Shown in pieces: positions 1-6,228 of a stretch of DNA of 13,022 nt. Below the pieces are notes generated by a model. The model was not told the origin of the DNA. It did not search any database and worked only from the letters and a program-made list of their open reading frames with translations. Position 1 is the stretch's first letter. Every line of letters starts with the position of its first letter. The position numbers and the translations under genes were made by a program. This DNA comes from JBAYVY01 sp041674345 (GTDB taxonomy: Bacteria; Planctomycetota; Phycisphaerae; Phycisphaerales; Zrk34): NCBI GenBank assembly GCA_041674345.1, contig JBAYVY010000060.1, forward strand, positions 1-13,022, in the 5' to 3' direction.

Positions 1-26
1 ACTTCCGACTTCCGAATTCCGACTTT
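1..26. repeat. AAGTCGG-type heptamer repeat block inside rnhA
   Basis: The plus strand reads ACTTCCG ACTTCCG AATTCCG ACTTT, tandem degenerate 7-base units (AAGTCGG on the other strand). The same unit builds the inverted repeat at 1061-1134. Here the block lies within the open rnhA frame and continues past the window edge, so a matching second arm could lie just outside. Confidence 0.75.
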
Positions 27-233
27 CCCCCCGATTTTCCCCAGCGATTCGAGTGCGCGGATGACGGCGGTGAGTTCCATGCGATTGTTGGTGGTGTCGC
101 GTTCGCCGCCGCTGTCGTGGTATTCGTCGTTGTTCTGGGGGTTTCGGCAGATGTAGGCCCATCCGCCGGGACCGGGGTTTCCGAGGCATGCGCCGTCGGT
201 GAACAATTGGATATGTGGCCGGGAAGTTGGCAT
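1..233 (-). CDS. rnhA: Ribonuclease HI, 5' part (runs off the left edge)
   Basis: RNase HI cleaves the RNA strand of RNA-DNA hybrids in the cytoplasm, removing R-loops and primers. Reading leftward from ATG at 233, 77 codons are visible. The first catalytic Asp is D13 in LFTDGACLGNPGPGGWAY, and the helix with the second acidic residue, TNNRMELTAVI, gives E53. Both fit bacterial RNase HI closely. The family would next show a strand leading to a TDSQYV-type motif with the third catalytic Asp. Instead, residues 65-77 (GKIGGKVGIRKSE) are encoded by a run into heptamer repeat DNA at positions 1-26. The gene may therefore carry an in-frame repeat insertion in the loop after this helix, or be truncated; the window does not show which. 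There is no Shine-Dalgarno sequence, and a TATCAT hexamer ends six bases before the ATG, suggesting a leaderless mRNA. Identity is secure; intactness is not. Confidence 0.9.
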   Translation of the reverse strand, partial: MPTSRPHIQLFTDGACLGNPGPGGWAYICRNPQNNDEYHDSGGERDTTNNRMELTAVIRALESLGKIGGKVGIRKSE

Positions 234-239
234 GGGGGC

Positions 240-245
240 ATGATA
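240..245 (-). promoter_or_regulatory. -10 hexamer TATCAT for rnhA
   Basis: On the minus strand TATCAT is followed by six bases (GCCCCC) and then the rnhA ATG. This spacing would put the transcription start at or next to the start codon. No convincing -35 hexamer is seen. The arrangement closely resembles TATAATGCCCCCCATG before nrdR. From here to the next gene (246-490) I see only G-rich non-coding sequence. Confidence 0.5.
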
Positions 246-490
246 GCGGAATGTGGGCGGATGTGGGCGAGTGTTGATTGGGGAATTTGGGGGGGGGCTA
301 AGCCGCAAGCGGCGGGGGTTATCCATTTTTCCGAGAGCGCATGGATGTGCGTGATGCGGGGTGAAAGGGGCGGGTTGATTTGGCGTGGGGGTGGAATGAA
401 TGGGACAGTGAAGGGGTAAGGCATTGCGGACGTGATCTGATCCGGGTTGGGCGGAAGGGGGCGCGATTTCGGGGGACGAAGGAGCCGGTC

Positions 491-862
491 GTGAGCGAAT
501 CAGGTGAACAGATCGTGCGAAACAGGGTGGCTGGTTGCCCGCCGGCGGTGTTACGCAGTGAGGTGTATGAGGACGAGGCGACCCGGTCGCTGGTGGAGCA
601 GTTCATCGCGGATTTGCCGGGTCGTCTGGCGGCGATGGACGGTGCGTGGCGTCGAGGGGAGATGGCGCACCTGTCGCATCTGGCGATGTTGTTGAAGGGA
701 GCGGCGGGGGGATTCGGATACCCTGACATGGCGCAGGCGGCGGAGGAACTGTCGCGGGCGGCGATCGGCGGGGAGCCGATCGTGCAGGCCAGGTGTGCGA
801 TTCACCGACTGGCGTCGCTGTATGAGGCGGCGTTACGGGGGATTGAATGGAACGGGAGGTGA
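491..862 (+). CDS. HPt-domain-like protein lacking the phospho-accepting histidine
   Basis: A 123-residue cytoplasmic protein made almost entirely of one histidine-phosphotransfer (HPt) four-helix domain (about residues 30-115). The signature is LAMLLKGAAGGFGYP at 64-78, matching the usual LAHxLKGAAGGxGF motif of HPt proteins, except that the phosphorylated His is Met66 (codon ATG). K69, G70 and the Gly-rich turn are kept. HPt proteins normally relay phosphate between response-regulator receiver domains; without the histidine this one could only act as a binding or decoy partner, unless the nearby H60 or H63 substitutes. GTG at 491 is chosen as start because AAGGAG lies six bases before it; an in-frame ATG at 380 would add 37 residues with no HPt similarity. 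An FHA-GAF histidine kinase follows beyond the tRNA, but no direct link is shown. Confidence 0.8.
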   Translation: MSESGEQIVRNRVAGCPPAVLRSEVYEDEATRSLVEQFIADLPGRLAAMDGAWRRGEMAHLSHLAMLLKGAAGGFGYPDMAQAAEELSRAAIGGEPIVQARCAIHRLASLYEAALRGIEWNGR

Positions 863-885
863 ACCGGCGGGAAACCGGAGGGGCG

Positions 886-907
886 CGGGGGAACTGAAGT
901 TCCCCCG
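886..907. terminator. Possible bidirectional terminator hairpin
   Basis: CGGGGGAAC, loop TGAA, GTTCCCCCG form a perfect nine-base-pair stem. It lies between the end of the HPt-like gene (862) and the 3' end of the minus-strand tRNA-His (917), where convergent transcripts should stop. There is no T-run on either side, so it is not a canonical intrinsic terminator. Confidence 0.45.
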
Positions 908-916
908 CCGGGAAAG

Positions 917-991
917 GGTGACTGAGGGGATTCGAACCCCCGACCCCCTGGACCACAACCAGGTGCTCTAACCAACTGAGCTACAGTCACC
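917..991 (-). tRNA. tRNA-His (anticodon GTG)
   Basis: Read on the minus strand, the acceptor stem GTGACTG (990-984) pairs with CAGTCAC (924-918). The anticodon arm is CCTGG-TTGTGGT-CCAGG, giving anticodon GTG for histidine. The T arm contains GGTTCGAATCC. As expected for histidine tRNA, an extra G at -1 (base 991) can pair with C73 (base 917); this extra pair is the identity element for histidyl-tRNA synthetase. The CCA end is not encoded. An upstream TTGACA/CAAAAT promoter supports a single-gene transcript. Confidence 0.96.
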
Positions 992-1007
992 ACGGGTCGA
1001 GTCATCT

Positions 1008-1036
1008 ATTTTGCGTCGGTCGGGTCCGCGTGTCAA
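1008..1036 (-). promoter_or_regulatory. Sigma70-type promoter of tRNA-His
   Basis: On the minus strand a perfect -35 TTGACA (1036-1031), a 17-base spacer and the -10 CAAAAT (1013-1008) precede the tRNA 5' end by 16 bases. This is the best -35/-10 pair in the window, fitting a strongly expressed tRNA. Confidence 0.7.
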
Positions 1037-1058
1037 ACGGAGGCGGGGGGCTTAGAAT
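1030..1058 (+). promoter_or_regulatory. Possible promoter of the FHA-GAF kinase gene
   Basis: On the plus strand GTGTCA (1030-1035; four of six match TTGACA), a 17-base spacer and TAGAAT (1053-1058). Its -35 overlaps the -35 of the divergent tRNA-His promoter. If used, the heptamer inverted repeat would lie in the roughly 90-base 5' leader of the kinase mRNA. Confidence 0.4.
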
Positions 1059-1060
1059 GC

Positions 1061-1134
1061 AAGTCGGAAGTGGGAAGTCGGAAGTGAAGGCCCCGCCTCT
1101 GAACTTCCGACTTCCGCCTTCCCACTTCCGACTT
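1061..1134. repeat. Inverted repeat of AAGTCGG heptamers
   Basis: The left arm (1061-1085) is AAGTCGG, AAGTGGG, AAGTCGG, AAGT. The right arm (1103-1134) is its reverse complement with one additional heptamer. A 17-base G+C-rich spacer separates them. The arms could form a long hairpin in RNA of either strand. The element lies directly before the kinase gene. The same unit occurs inside rnhA at 1-26. Confidence 0.85.
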
Positions 1135-1157
1135 TTCTCCCCCCGGAGTTTTCCGCC

Positions 1158-2789
1158 ATGCTGATTCTCACCGTGTTGCAAGGGCCGGACAGGGGCAAGC
1201 GATTTGAGTTGCCCGACAACGAGCCGCAGATCATCGGGCGATCGAGCGAGGCGTTGCCTTTGACGGACATGACGATATCGCGTCGCCACGCGGAGTTGAC
1301 GCCGGACGACGGGCAGTGGCTGCTGAACGATCAGAAGTCGGCCAACGGCACGTACCTCAACGGCGTGCGCGTGGCCAAGCCGACGCTGCTGAGGCCCGGC
1401 GATCAGATTCGCACGGGGGCGACGCTGTTCATGTTCGGTCGTGAATCGGGGCGGTCGCAGCAACATCCGGTGCATGTGGTCAATCCGCGGGCGATGGAAT
1501 CGGCGGTGGAAAAGACCATCGCCAGCAGCGACGATTCGGTCATCATGGCCGTGCCCGAACCGTCGGCACAGGCGGTGCAGCAGTTGTCGGTGATTTACAA
1601 ATTGATGCAGGTGATCGGCTCCAACTTCGACCGTCAGGTGTTGCTGGAGCGTGTGATGGATTTGGTGTTCGAGCATTTCGCCGCCGACCGGGGGTTCATT
1701 CTGTTGCAGGACGCGGGCATGGCGAACCTGGATCAGGCGGTGGTGCGTTACCGCAAGAAGCCGCGCAACAAGGACGAGCGCGACATCATGGTCAGCAAGA
1801 CGATCATCCAGCACGTCATCAGCCGCAATGAAGGCGTGCTCAGTTCCAACGCGATGACCGACCGGCGATTCGCCCCGGCGGACAGCGTACAGGCGTTCGG
1901 CATCCGCTCGACGATGTGCGTGCCGATCCGTTTCCGCGAACGCACGTTCGGCGTGATCCATATCGACAGCCAGGTCGCCAATTACACCTATACCGAGGAT
2001 CAGTTGCGGCTGTTCACCGCGATCGGCGCGCAGGCCGGGCTGGCGATGGCCAACGCCGAGCTGTATCAGCAGGGCATGCAGAACGCCCGTCTGGCGGCGG
2101 TCGGAGAAACGGTCGCGTCGCTGTCGCATTCGATCAAGAACATCTTGCAGGGCATGCGCGGCGGGGCGGAGGTCGTCGAACTGGGCATCCGCAAACAGGA
2201 TTTCAAATTACTATCCAACGGCTGGGACGTGCTGTCGCGCAACCTCACCCGCATCTATGAACTGACGATGAACATGCTGGCGTATTCCAAGCAGCGAAAG
2301 CCGGAGTTCGCCATGACGCGGTTGCCCGCGTTGTTCGAGGAGGTGGTGCAACTGCTTCAGCCGCAGTGCGACAAACGGAACGTGGCGCTGATGACCGAGA
2401 TCGAGCAGGACATGCCGCCGATACCCGCGGATTCCGGCGGATTGCATCAGGCGATTGTGAATCTGTTGAACAACGCGCTGGACGCGGTGGAGCCGGAGTC
2501 GGGCGTGGTGACGCTGCGATGCGGTTACGACGCGCTGTTGCACCAGGCGACGATCGTGGTGTCGGACAACGGCGCGGGGATTGATACGCAATCGTTGGCG
2601 CACATCTTCCAGCCGTTTTATTCGACCAAGGGCCAACGCGGCACGGGGCTGGGCCTGGCGGTGACGAAAAAAGTGATCGACGAACACGGCGGGCGCATCG
2701 AGGTCAAAAGCACCCCCGGCCAGGGCACGACGTTCACCATCACACTCTCCACGGATTCGGCCATCGACCCGAGCGAAACGACGTCGTGA
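1158..2789 (+). CDS. FHA-GAF sensor histidine kinase
   Basis: A 543-residue soluble histidine kinase with no visible membrane segment. The order is an N-terminal FHA domain (about 1-95; GRS at 27-29, SRRHAEL at 41-47, NGTYLNG at 63-69), which binds phosphothreonine; a GAF domain (about 140-300), which usually senses a small ligand or protein signal; then the kinase core. The H-box is LSHSIKNILQG with phospho-accepting His324. The catalytic domain has an N-box (NLLNNALDAVE, near 435-445), DNGAGI at 470-475 and GTGLGLAV from 495. A phosphorylated peptide read by FHA and a ligand read by GAF could both set its activity. Start: ATG with GGAG nine bases upstream. No response regulator is adjacent, so the partner lies elsewhere; the HPt-like protein at 491-862 is the nearest signalling gene. 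Confidence 0.92.
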   Translation: MLILTVLQGPDRGKRFELPDNEPQIIGRSSEALPLTDMTISRRHAELTPDDGQWLLNDQKSANGTYLNGVRVAKPTLLRPGDQIRTGATLFMFGRESGRSQQHPVHVVNPRAMESAVEKTIASSDDSVIMAVPEPSAQAVQQLSVIYKLMQVIGSNFDRQVLLERVMDLVFEHFAADRGFILLQDAGMANLDQAVVRYRKKPRNKDERDIMVSKTIIQHVISRNEGVLSSNAMTDRRFAPADSVQAFGIRSTMCVPIRFRERTFGVIHIDSQVANYTYTEDQLRLFTAIGAQAGLAMANAELYQQGMQNARLAAVGETVASLSHSIKNILQGMRGGAEVVELGIRKQDFKLLSNGWDVLSRNLTRIYELTMNMLAYSKQRKPEFAMTRLPALFEEVVQLLQPQCDKRNVALMTEIEQDMPPIPADSGGLHQAIVNLLNNALDAVEPESGVVTLRCGYDALLHQATIVVSDNGAGIDTQSLAHIFQPFYSTKGQRGTGLGLAVTKKVIDEHGGRIEVKSTPGQGTTFTITLSTDSAIDPSETTS

Positions 2790-2794
2790 GACGA

Positions 2795-2884
2795 TTGAAG
2801 TTCAAAGTTTCAAGTTCAAAGTTCAAAATTGCGTGTTGTTCCCTCAACTTTGAACCTTGAACTTTGAACCTTGAACTTTGAACT
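2795..2884. repeat. Inverted repeat of TCAAAGT/ACTTTGA heptamers
   Basis: The left arm (about 2795-2830) is built of TCAAAGT/TTCAAGT units. The right arm (2845-2884) is ACTTTGA, ACCTTGA, ACTTTGA, ACCTTGA, ACTTTGA, ACT. They are largely complementary. The element fills the space between the convergent kinase and nrdR genes, and its last bases overlap the nrdR stop codon. It may double as a bidirectional terminator. Confidence 0.85.
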
Positions 2885-3371
2885 AAAACAGCTTCCCCTG
2901 TTCCTTCGGGTCCGGCGGGCGGGTCATGATGTCGCGCACCTCGTCGAGCAACGCATCGAGATCGCGGAACTGTTTATACACGCTGGCGAATCGCACGTAG
3001 GCGACCTGATCGAGGTTGCGGAGGCGTTCGCTGACGGCTTTGCCGATCTCCATGCTTTCGACTTCGCGGTCGAACCGGCGGTACAAATCCTCTTCGACGC
3101 TTTCGACGAGTTTTTGAATGACCTCGGCGCTGATCGGGCGTTTGTAGCACGCCATTTCAATGCCGTTGCGGAGTTTTTCGCGGTTGTAGGGAACGCGCGT
3201 GCCGTCTTTTTTGATGACGGTGAGTTTGATCGTTTCTTCAACGCGCTCATAGGTGGTGAATCGCCGGCCGCAACCCACGCATTCGCGGCGGCGACGAATG
3301 ACACGTCCGCTCTCAGCCGAACGGCTGTCGATCACCTTGTCGTTGTCGGCCTGGCAGAATGGACAGATCAT
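2883..3371 (-). CDS. nrdR: Transcriptional repressor NrdR
   Basis: NrdR represses ribonucleotide reductase genes in response to ATP/dATP. The 162-residue protein has a zinc ribbon with C3, C6, C31 and C34 (MICPFC...RRRRECVGCGRRFTTYE), followed by an ATP-cone domain (about 46-136, beginning VIKKDGTRVPYNREKL). Length and order match the family. An ATG three codons further upstream (3380) is open, but it lies inside the TATAAT box. The ATG at 3371 gives the usual M-x-C-P-x-C start of the family and sits seven bases after TATAAT, so I take it as the start of a leaderless mRNA. There is no Shine-Dalgarno sequence. The gene is divergent from thrS and convergent with the kinase. No ribonucleotide reductase gene and no obvious NrdR-box pair is seen nearby. 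Confidence 0.96.
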   Translation of the reverse strand: MICPFCQADNDKVIDSRSAESGRVIRRRRECVGCGRRFTTYERVEETIKLTVIKKDGTRVPYNREKLRNGIEMACYKRPISAEVIQKLVESVEEDLYRRFDREVESMEIGKAVSERLRNLDQVAYVRFASVYKQFRDLDALLDEVRDIMTRPPDPKEQGKLF

Positions 3372-3378
3372 GGGGGGC

Positions 3379-3384
3379 ATTATA
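3379..3384 (-). promoter_or_regulatory. -10 TATAAT for nrdR
   Basis: A perfect TATAAT on the minus strand ends seven bases before the chosen ATG. The region where a -35 would sit (about 3402-3407) falls inside the heptamer repeat and does not resemble TTGACA. It implies a leaderless transcript. Confidence 0.55.
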
Positions 3385-3390
3385 ACGGAG

Positions 3391-3475
3391 GAGCGAGGGG
3401 TGAGGGGTGAGGGAAGAGGTGGAGCCGCAATGATTGTCTTCCCCAGCCCCTCTCCCCATCACCCCTCTCCCCTCG
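3391..3475. repeat. Inverted repeat of GAGGGGT-type heptamers
   Basis: The left arm (about 3394-3421) is GAGGGGT, GAGGGGT, GAGGGAA, GAGGTGG. The right arm (about 3441-3475) is made of CCCTCTC, CCCATCA, CCCCTCT, CCCCTCG units. The arms are imperfectly complementary, with about 20 bases of unique sequence between them. It occupies the divergent space between nrdR and thrS and covers the upstream promoter region of nrdR. Confidence 0.8.
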
Positions 3476-3482
3476 GTTGTGC

Positions 3483-3488
3483 TACCAT
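3483..3488 (+). promoter_or_regulatory. Weak candidate -10 (TACCAT) for thrS
   Basis: TACCAT lies 23 bases before the thrS ATG, immediately after the heptamer repeat. No matching -35 is seen. A 5' leader this short leaves no room for a T-box or threonine attenuator. Confidence 0.25.
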
Positions 3489-3511
3489 ATTTCGCTCGCT
3501 GGAGATTCACC

Positions 3512-5485
3512 ATGAAGATCACATTACCCGACGGCAGTTGTAAGGAATTCGCAGGCCCGGTCACGCCGCTGGCGGTCGCCGAGTCGATCGGACCTCGTTT
3601 GGCCAAGGCGGCGATCGCCGCGAAGGTCGATGGCCGGATCGTCGATTTGACCGCGCCCATCACCGCCGACGCCGCCCTGTCCATCATCACCGCCAAAGAC
3701 GATGACGCCGATGCCCTTTACGTCATTCGCCACTCGGCCGCGCACGTCATGGCCGAGGCGATTACGAAGTTGTACCCGCAAACCAAACTCGTGTACGGCC
3801 CGCCGGTCGATAACGGGTTTTACTATGACATCGACCTCGAAGAACCGCTGCGCGCCGAGGACTTCGCCCGCATCGAATCCCTCATGGCCGAGATCGTGAA
3901 GGAAAACCGCCCCTTCACCCGCTATGAACTGCCCCCCGAAGATGGTCTGCCGAAGCTGAAAGAAGAAGGCAACATCTACAAAATCGACAACGCCGAGCGC
4001 GCGTTGCAAACCGACCCCAACGCCCGGTTGTCGTGGTACGTCACCGGCGAACCGGGCAAAAACTGGGAAGACCTCTGCCGCGGGCCCCATGTGCCGGCCA
4101 CCGGACGCATCGGCGCGTTCAAGGTCATGAGCGTCGCACGGTCCCACTGGAAGGGCGATGTCGAATCGCAACCTTTGCAGCGTGTGTATGGAACCGCCTT
4201 CGCCACGCCCAAGGCGATGGAAGATCATCTGCAACGCCTGGAAGAAGCCCGCCAGCGCGATCACCGCGTCATCGGCGCGAAGCTCGGCCTGTTCACCATT
4301 GACGAGCAGGTCGGCCAGGGTTTGATTCTGTGGAAACCCAAAGGCGCGATGGTGCGCTCGCTGCTCGAAGATTTCATCAAGCGGAAACTTTTCGAGGTCG
4401 GCTATCAGATCGTTTACACGCCGCACATCGGCAAGATCGACCTCTACAAAACCAGCGGACATTACCCGTATTATTCCGATTCGCAGTTTCCCCCGATCAA
4501 GATGCGGGGCGAGGATGCGGAGGAATATCTGCTCAAACCGATGAACTGCCCGCATCACATCAAAATCTACGCCTCCGACCCGCACAGCTACCGCGACCTG
4601 CCGCTGCGTTTGGCCGAGTTCGGCACAGTCTATCGCTTTGAACAATCGGGCGAACTGACCGGCCTGACCCGCGTGCGCGGCTTCACGCAGGACGATGCCC
4701 ATACCTTCTGCACACCCGAACAGGTCAAAAGCGAATTCCGCGCCACCATCGAACTGGTGCAGTTCGTCTTCAATACGTTCGGCTTCAACGATGTGACGAT
4801 CCGACTCGGCCTGCGCGACCCGGATTCCAGCAAATACGTCGGCGCCCCGGAATTGTGGGACAACGCCGAACGTGAACTGCGCGAAGTGCTGAACGAAATG
4901 GGCATCGACTACGTGGAAGCCGCCGGTGAAGCGGCGTTTTACGGGCCGAAAACCGACTTCCTGGTGCGCGATGTGATCGGCAGGCAGTGGCAGTTGGGCA
5001 CGGTGCAGCTCGATTACAACCTGCCGCAGCGGTTCAATCTGGAATACATCGGCGCGGACAACGCGGCGCATCGGCCGGTGATGATTCACCGCGCGCCGTT
5101 CGGTTCAATGGAACGCTTCATGGGCATTCTGATCGAGCATTTCGCCGGGGCGTTCCCGCTGTGGATCGCGCCGCAGCAGGTGCGCGTGCTGCCGATCAGC
5201 GACAAGTTCATGGATTACGCGGCGAAAGTGCATCAGCAATTGCGCGCGGCGGAGATGCGTTCGTCGCTGGACACATCATCGGAGCGCGTGAACAACAAAA
5301 TCCGCGTCGCGCAGGAAGAAAAGATTCCGTACATGCTGGTGGTCGGCGGCAAGGACGAAGCGGCGGGCACGGTCAGCGTGCGCTGCCGAACCCGCGGCGA
5401 CCTGGGCGCGATGTCGCTCGATGCGTTCATCACCGCGGCGCAACAGGAAGTCGCCTCGCACGGCAAGCGGCAGATTCAAATGTGA
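3512..5485 (+). CDS. thrS: Threonine--tRNA ligase
   Basis: Charges tRNA-Thr with threonine in the cytoplasm; 657 residues, the usual bacterial length. The order is an N-terminal TGS domain (about 1-62, MKITLPDGS...), then the second additional (editing) domain with RHSAAH (H74, H78) and DLCRGPH (C189, H193). The class II catalytic core follows, with C346 in MNCPHH as a zinc ligand, motif 2 around YRFEQSGE...RVRGFTQDDAH, and motif 3 HRAPFGSMERF with R535. A C-terminal anticodon-binding domain runs from about WIAPQQVRVLP to the end. Editing and synthetic centres both appear intact. ATG at 3512 is chosen because GGAG is seven bases upstream and the TGS domain begins at once; a longer in-frame start at 3434 lies in repeat DNA. 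The gene is followed by a large inverted repeat and not by infC/rpmI as in many bacteria. Confidence 0.98.
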   Translation: MKITLPDGSCKEFAGPVTPLAVAESIGPRLAKAAIAAKVDGRIVDLTAPITADAALSIITAKDDDADALYVIRHSAAHVMAEAITKLYPQTKLVYGPPVDNGFYYDIDLEEPLRAEDFARIESLMAEIVKENRPFTRYELPPEDGLPKLKEEGNIYKIDNAERALQTDPNARLSWYVTGEPGKNWEDLCRGPHVPATGRIGAFKVMSVARSHWKGDVESQPLQRVYGTAFATPKAMEDHLQRLEEARQRDHRVIGAKLGLFTIDEQVGQGLILWKPKGAMVRSLLEDFIKRKLFEVGYQIVYTPHIGKIDLYKTSGHYPYYSDSQFPPIKMRGEDAEEYLLKPMNCPHHIKIYASDPHSYRDLPLRLAEFGTVYRFEQSGELTGLTRVRGFTQDDAHTFCTPEQVKSEFRATIELVQFVFNTFGFNDVTIRLGLRDPDSSKYVGAPELWDNAERELREVLNEMGIDYVEAAGEAAFYGPKTDFLVRDVIGRQWQLGTVQLDYNLPQRFNLEYIGADNAAHRPVMIHRAPFGSMERFMGILIEHFAGAFPLWIAPQQVRVLPISDKFMDYAAKVHQQLRAAEMRSSLDTSSERVNNKIRVAQEEKIPYMLVVGGKDEAAGTVSVRCRTRGDLGAMSLDAFITAAQQEVASHGKRQIQM

Positions 5486-5535
5486 TGGGAATGTGCAAAG
5501 GCAGACCCGTTTTCGCCCCGAAGGGGGCGCGCGAG

Positions 5536-5736
5536 TGTAGCCACGGGTGAAGCGCCCCCGGAAGGGGAAGCGCAACCCGTGGAAATAAGTCGTGTTTGAA
5601 TTTTGCCCCGGTAGGGGCAAAGGAAACGTCCAAATTGGTCGCCGGTTCCCTCCGCCCCTGTGGGGCGGAATGTATCGCCTTCCATGATTCCACGGGTTTC
5701 GCTTCCCCTTCCGGGGGCGCTCCACCCGTGGCTACA
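5536..5736. repeat. Large imperfect palindrome (49-base arms), MITE/REP-like
   Basis: The left arm (5536-5584) and right arm (5688-5736) are reverse complements with only two mismatches over 49 bases. They begin TGTAGCCACGGGTG and end CACCCGTGGCTACA. The 103-base centre holds two further small palindromes: TTGCCCC-GGTA-GGGGCAA (5603-5620) and CCGCCCC-TGT-GGGGCGG (5652-5668). Another hairpin, CGCCCC...GGGGCG, lies just outside at 5514-5529. There is no reading frame of note. Together with its flanks it fills the 340 bases between thrS and the MGMT gene. This shape suggests a non-autonomous mobile or REP-type element; it could also stop thrS transcription. No target-site duplication is evident. 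Confidence 0.85.
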
Positions 5737-5758
5737 TTCCATGACCCCTTCGGTGTCG

Positions 5759-5764
5759 TATAAT
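5759..5764 (+). promoter_or_regulatory. -10 TATAAT for the MGMT-family gene
   Basis: A perfect TATAAT sits 61 bases before the chosen ATG, just right of the large palindrome. The position of a -35 (near 5736-5741) falls at the right edge of the palindrome and is poor. Confidence 0.45.
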
Positions 5765-5825
5765 GGGAAACGATGCAAGCCGAAGTCGTGGCTTCGTCAT
5801 CCTTCATCAACACGGAGCGACCGCG

Positions 5826-6176
5826 ATGAGCGAACACCCACAGGCGATCATGTCCGGGCGGATCAACAAAGGCATGTCATTCACCGAACAGGTATGGGCG
5901 GCGACATCGCGCATCCCCAAAGGGAAGGTGACGACCTACGGCGCGATGGCGAAGATGTTGGGCCGGCCCAACGGGGCGAGGGCGGTGGGACAGGCGCTGG
6001 GGCGCAATCCGTTCGCGCCGCGTGTGCCGTGCCATCGCGTGGTGGCGGGGGACGGTCGGCTGACGGGCTATTCGGGCACCGGCGGCGTTGGCAAAAAGAA
6101 ACAGATGCTCGAAGCCGAGGGCGTGCGATTCATCGGCGACCGCGTGGACCGGGACTGCGTCATTGCGTTGGCGTGA
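5826..6176 (+). CDS. One-domain MGMT/Ogt-family DNA alkyl-repair protein
   Basis: A 116-residue protein consisting only of the DNA-binding/active-site domain of O6-alkylguanine-DNA alkyltransferases, without the N-terminal domain found in Ada/Ogt. It has RIPKGKVTTYGAMA (helix-turn-helix region with Y38), ARAVGQAL with the probable base-flipping Arg52, and VPCHRVV with Cys69. The Cys is the methyl-acceptor residue. Alkyltransferase-like (ATL) proteins of the same size carry Trp there, so this one keeps the catalytic motif in an ATL-sized body. It may remove alkyl groups directly or hand lesions to nucleotide excision repair; sequence alone does not decide. Start: ATG at 5826, eight bases after GGAG; an in-frame ATG at 5763 overlaps the TATAAT box. 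The next gene's promoter lies in its last codons. Confidence 0.88.
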   Translation: MSEHPQAIMSGRINKGMSFTEQVWAATSRIPKGKVTTYGAMAKMLGRPNGARAVGQALGRNPFAPRVPCHRVVAGDGRLTGYSGTGGVGKKKQMLEAEGVRFIGDRVDRDCVIALA

Positions 6177-6196
6177 GCGGCGGTGTCTGATAGAAT
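6168..6196 (+). promoter_or_regulatory. Promoter of the large exported protein gene
   Basis: TTGGCG (6168-6173), a 17-base spacer and TAGAAT (6191-6196). The -35 lies inside the last codons of the MGMT-family gene. A leader of about 25 bases with AAGGGG would follow. Confidence 0.5.
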
Positions 6197-6228
6197 GTTC
6201 GCGACATTCTTTTTCTAAGGGGCTTTTC

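Noticed and set aside
380..490. N-terminal extension of the HPt-like protein from ATG 380
   Set aside because: The added 37 residues show no HPt similarity, and a strong AAGGAG site precedes the GTG at 491.
1002..2129. 375-codon minus-strand frame opposite the kinase
   Set aside because: It is antisense to the FHA and GAF domains, low in motifs and very rich in Arg/His, and it covers the heptamer repeat.
2795..2884. Reading the tandem units as a CRISPR array
   Set aside because: Units are seven bases long and contiguous, there are no spacers of constant length, and no cas genes are present.
3380..3380. Upstream ATG of nrdR as the start
   Set aside because: It lies within the TATAAT-G sequence, so a transcript starting at that promoter would not contain it, and it would add MPP before the conserved M-x-CPxC start.
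3524..5089. Long minus-strand open frame (521 codons) opposite thrS
   Set aside because: It is the mirror of a high-G+C threonyl-tRNA synthetase gene. The translation is rich in His/Arg/Val/Gly without domain structure, and thrS is unambiguous on the other strand.
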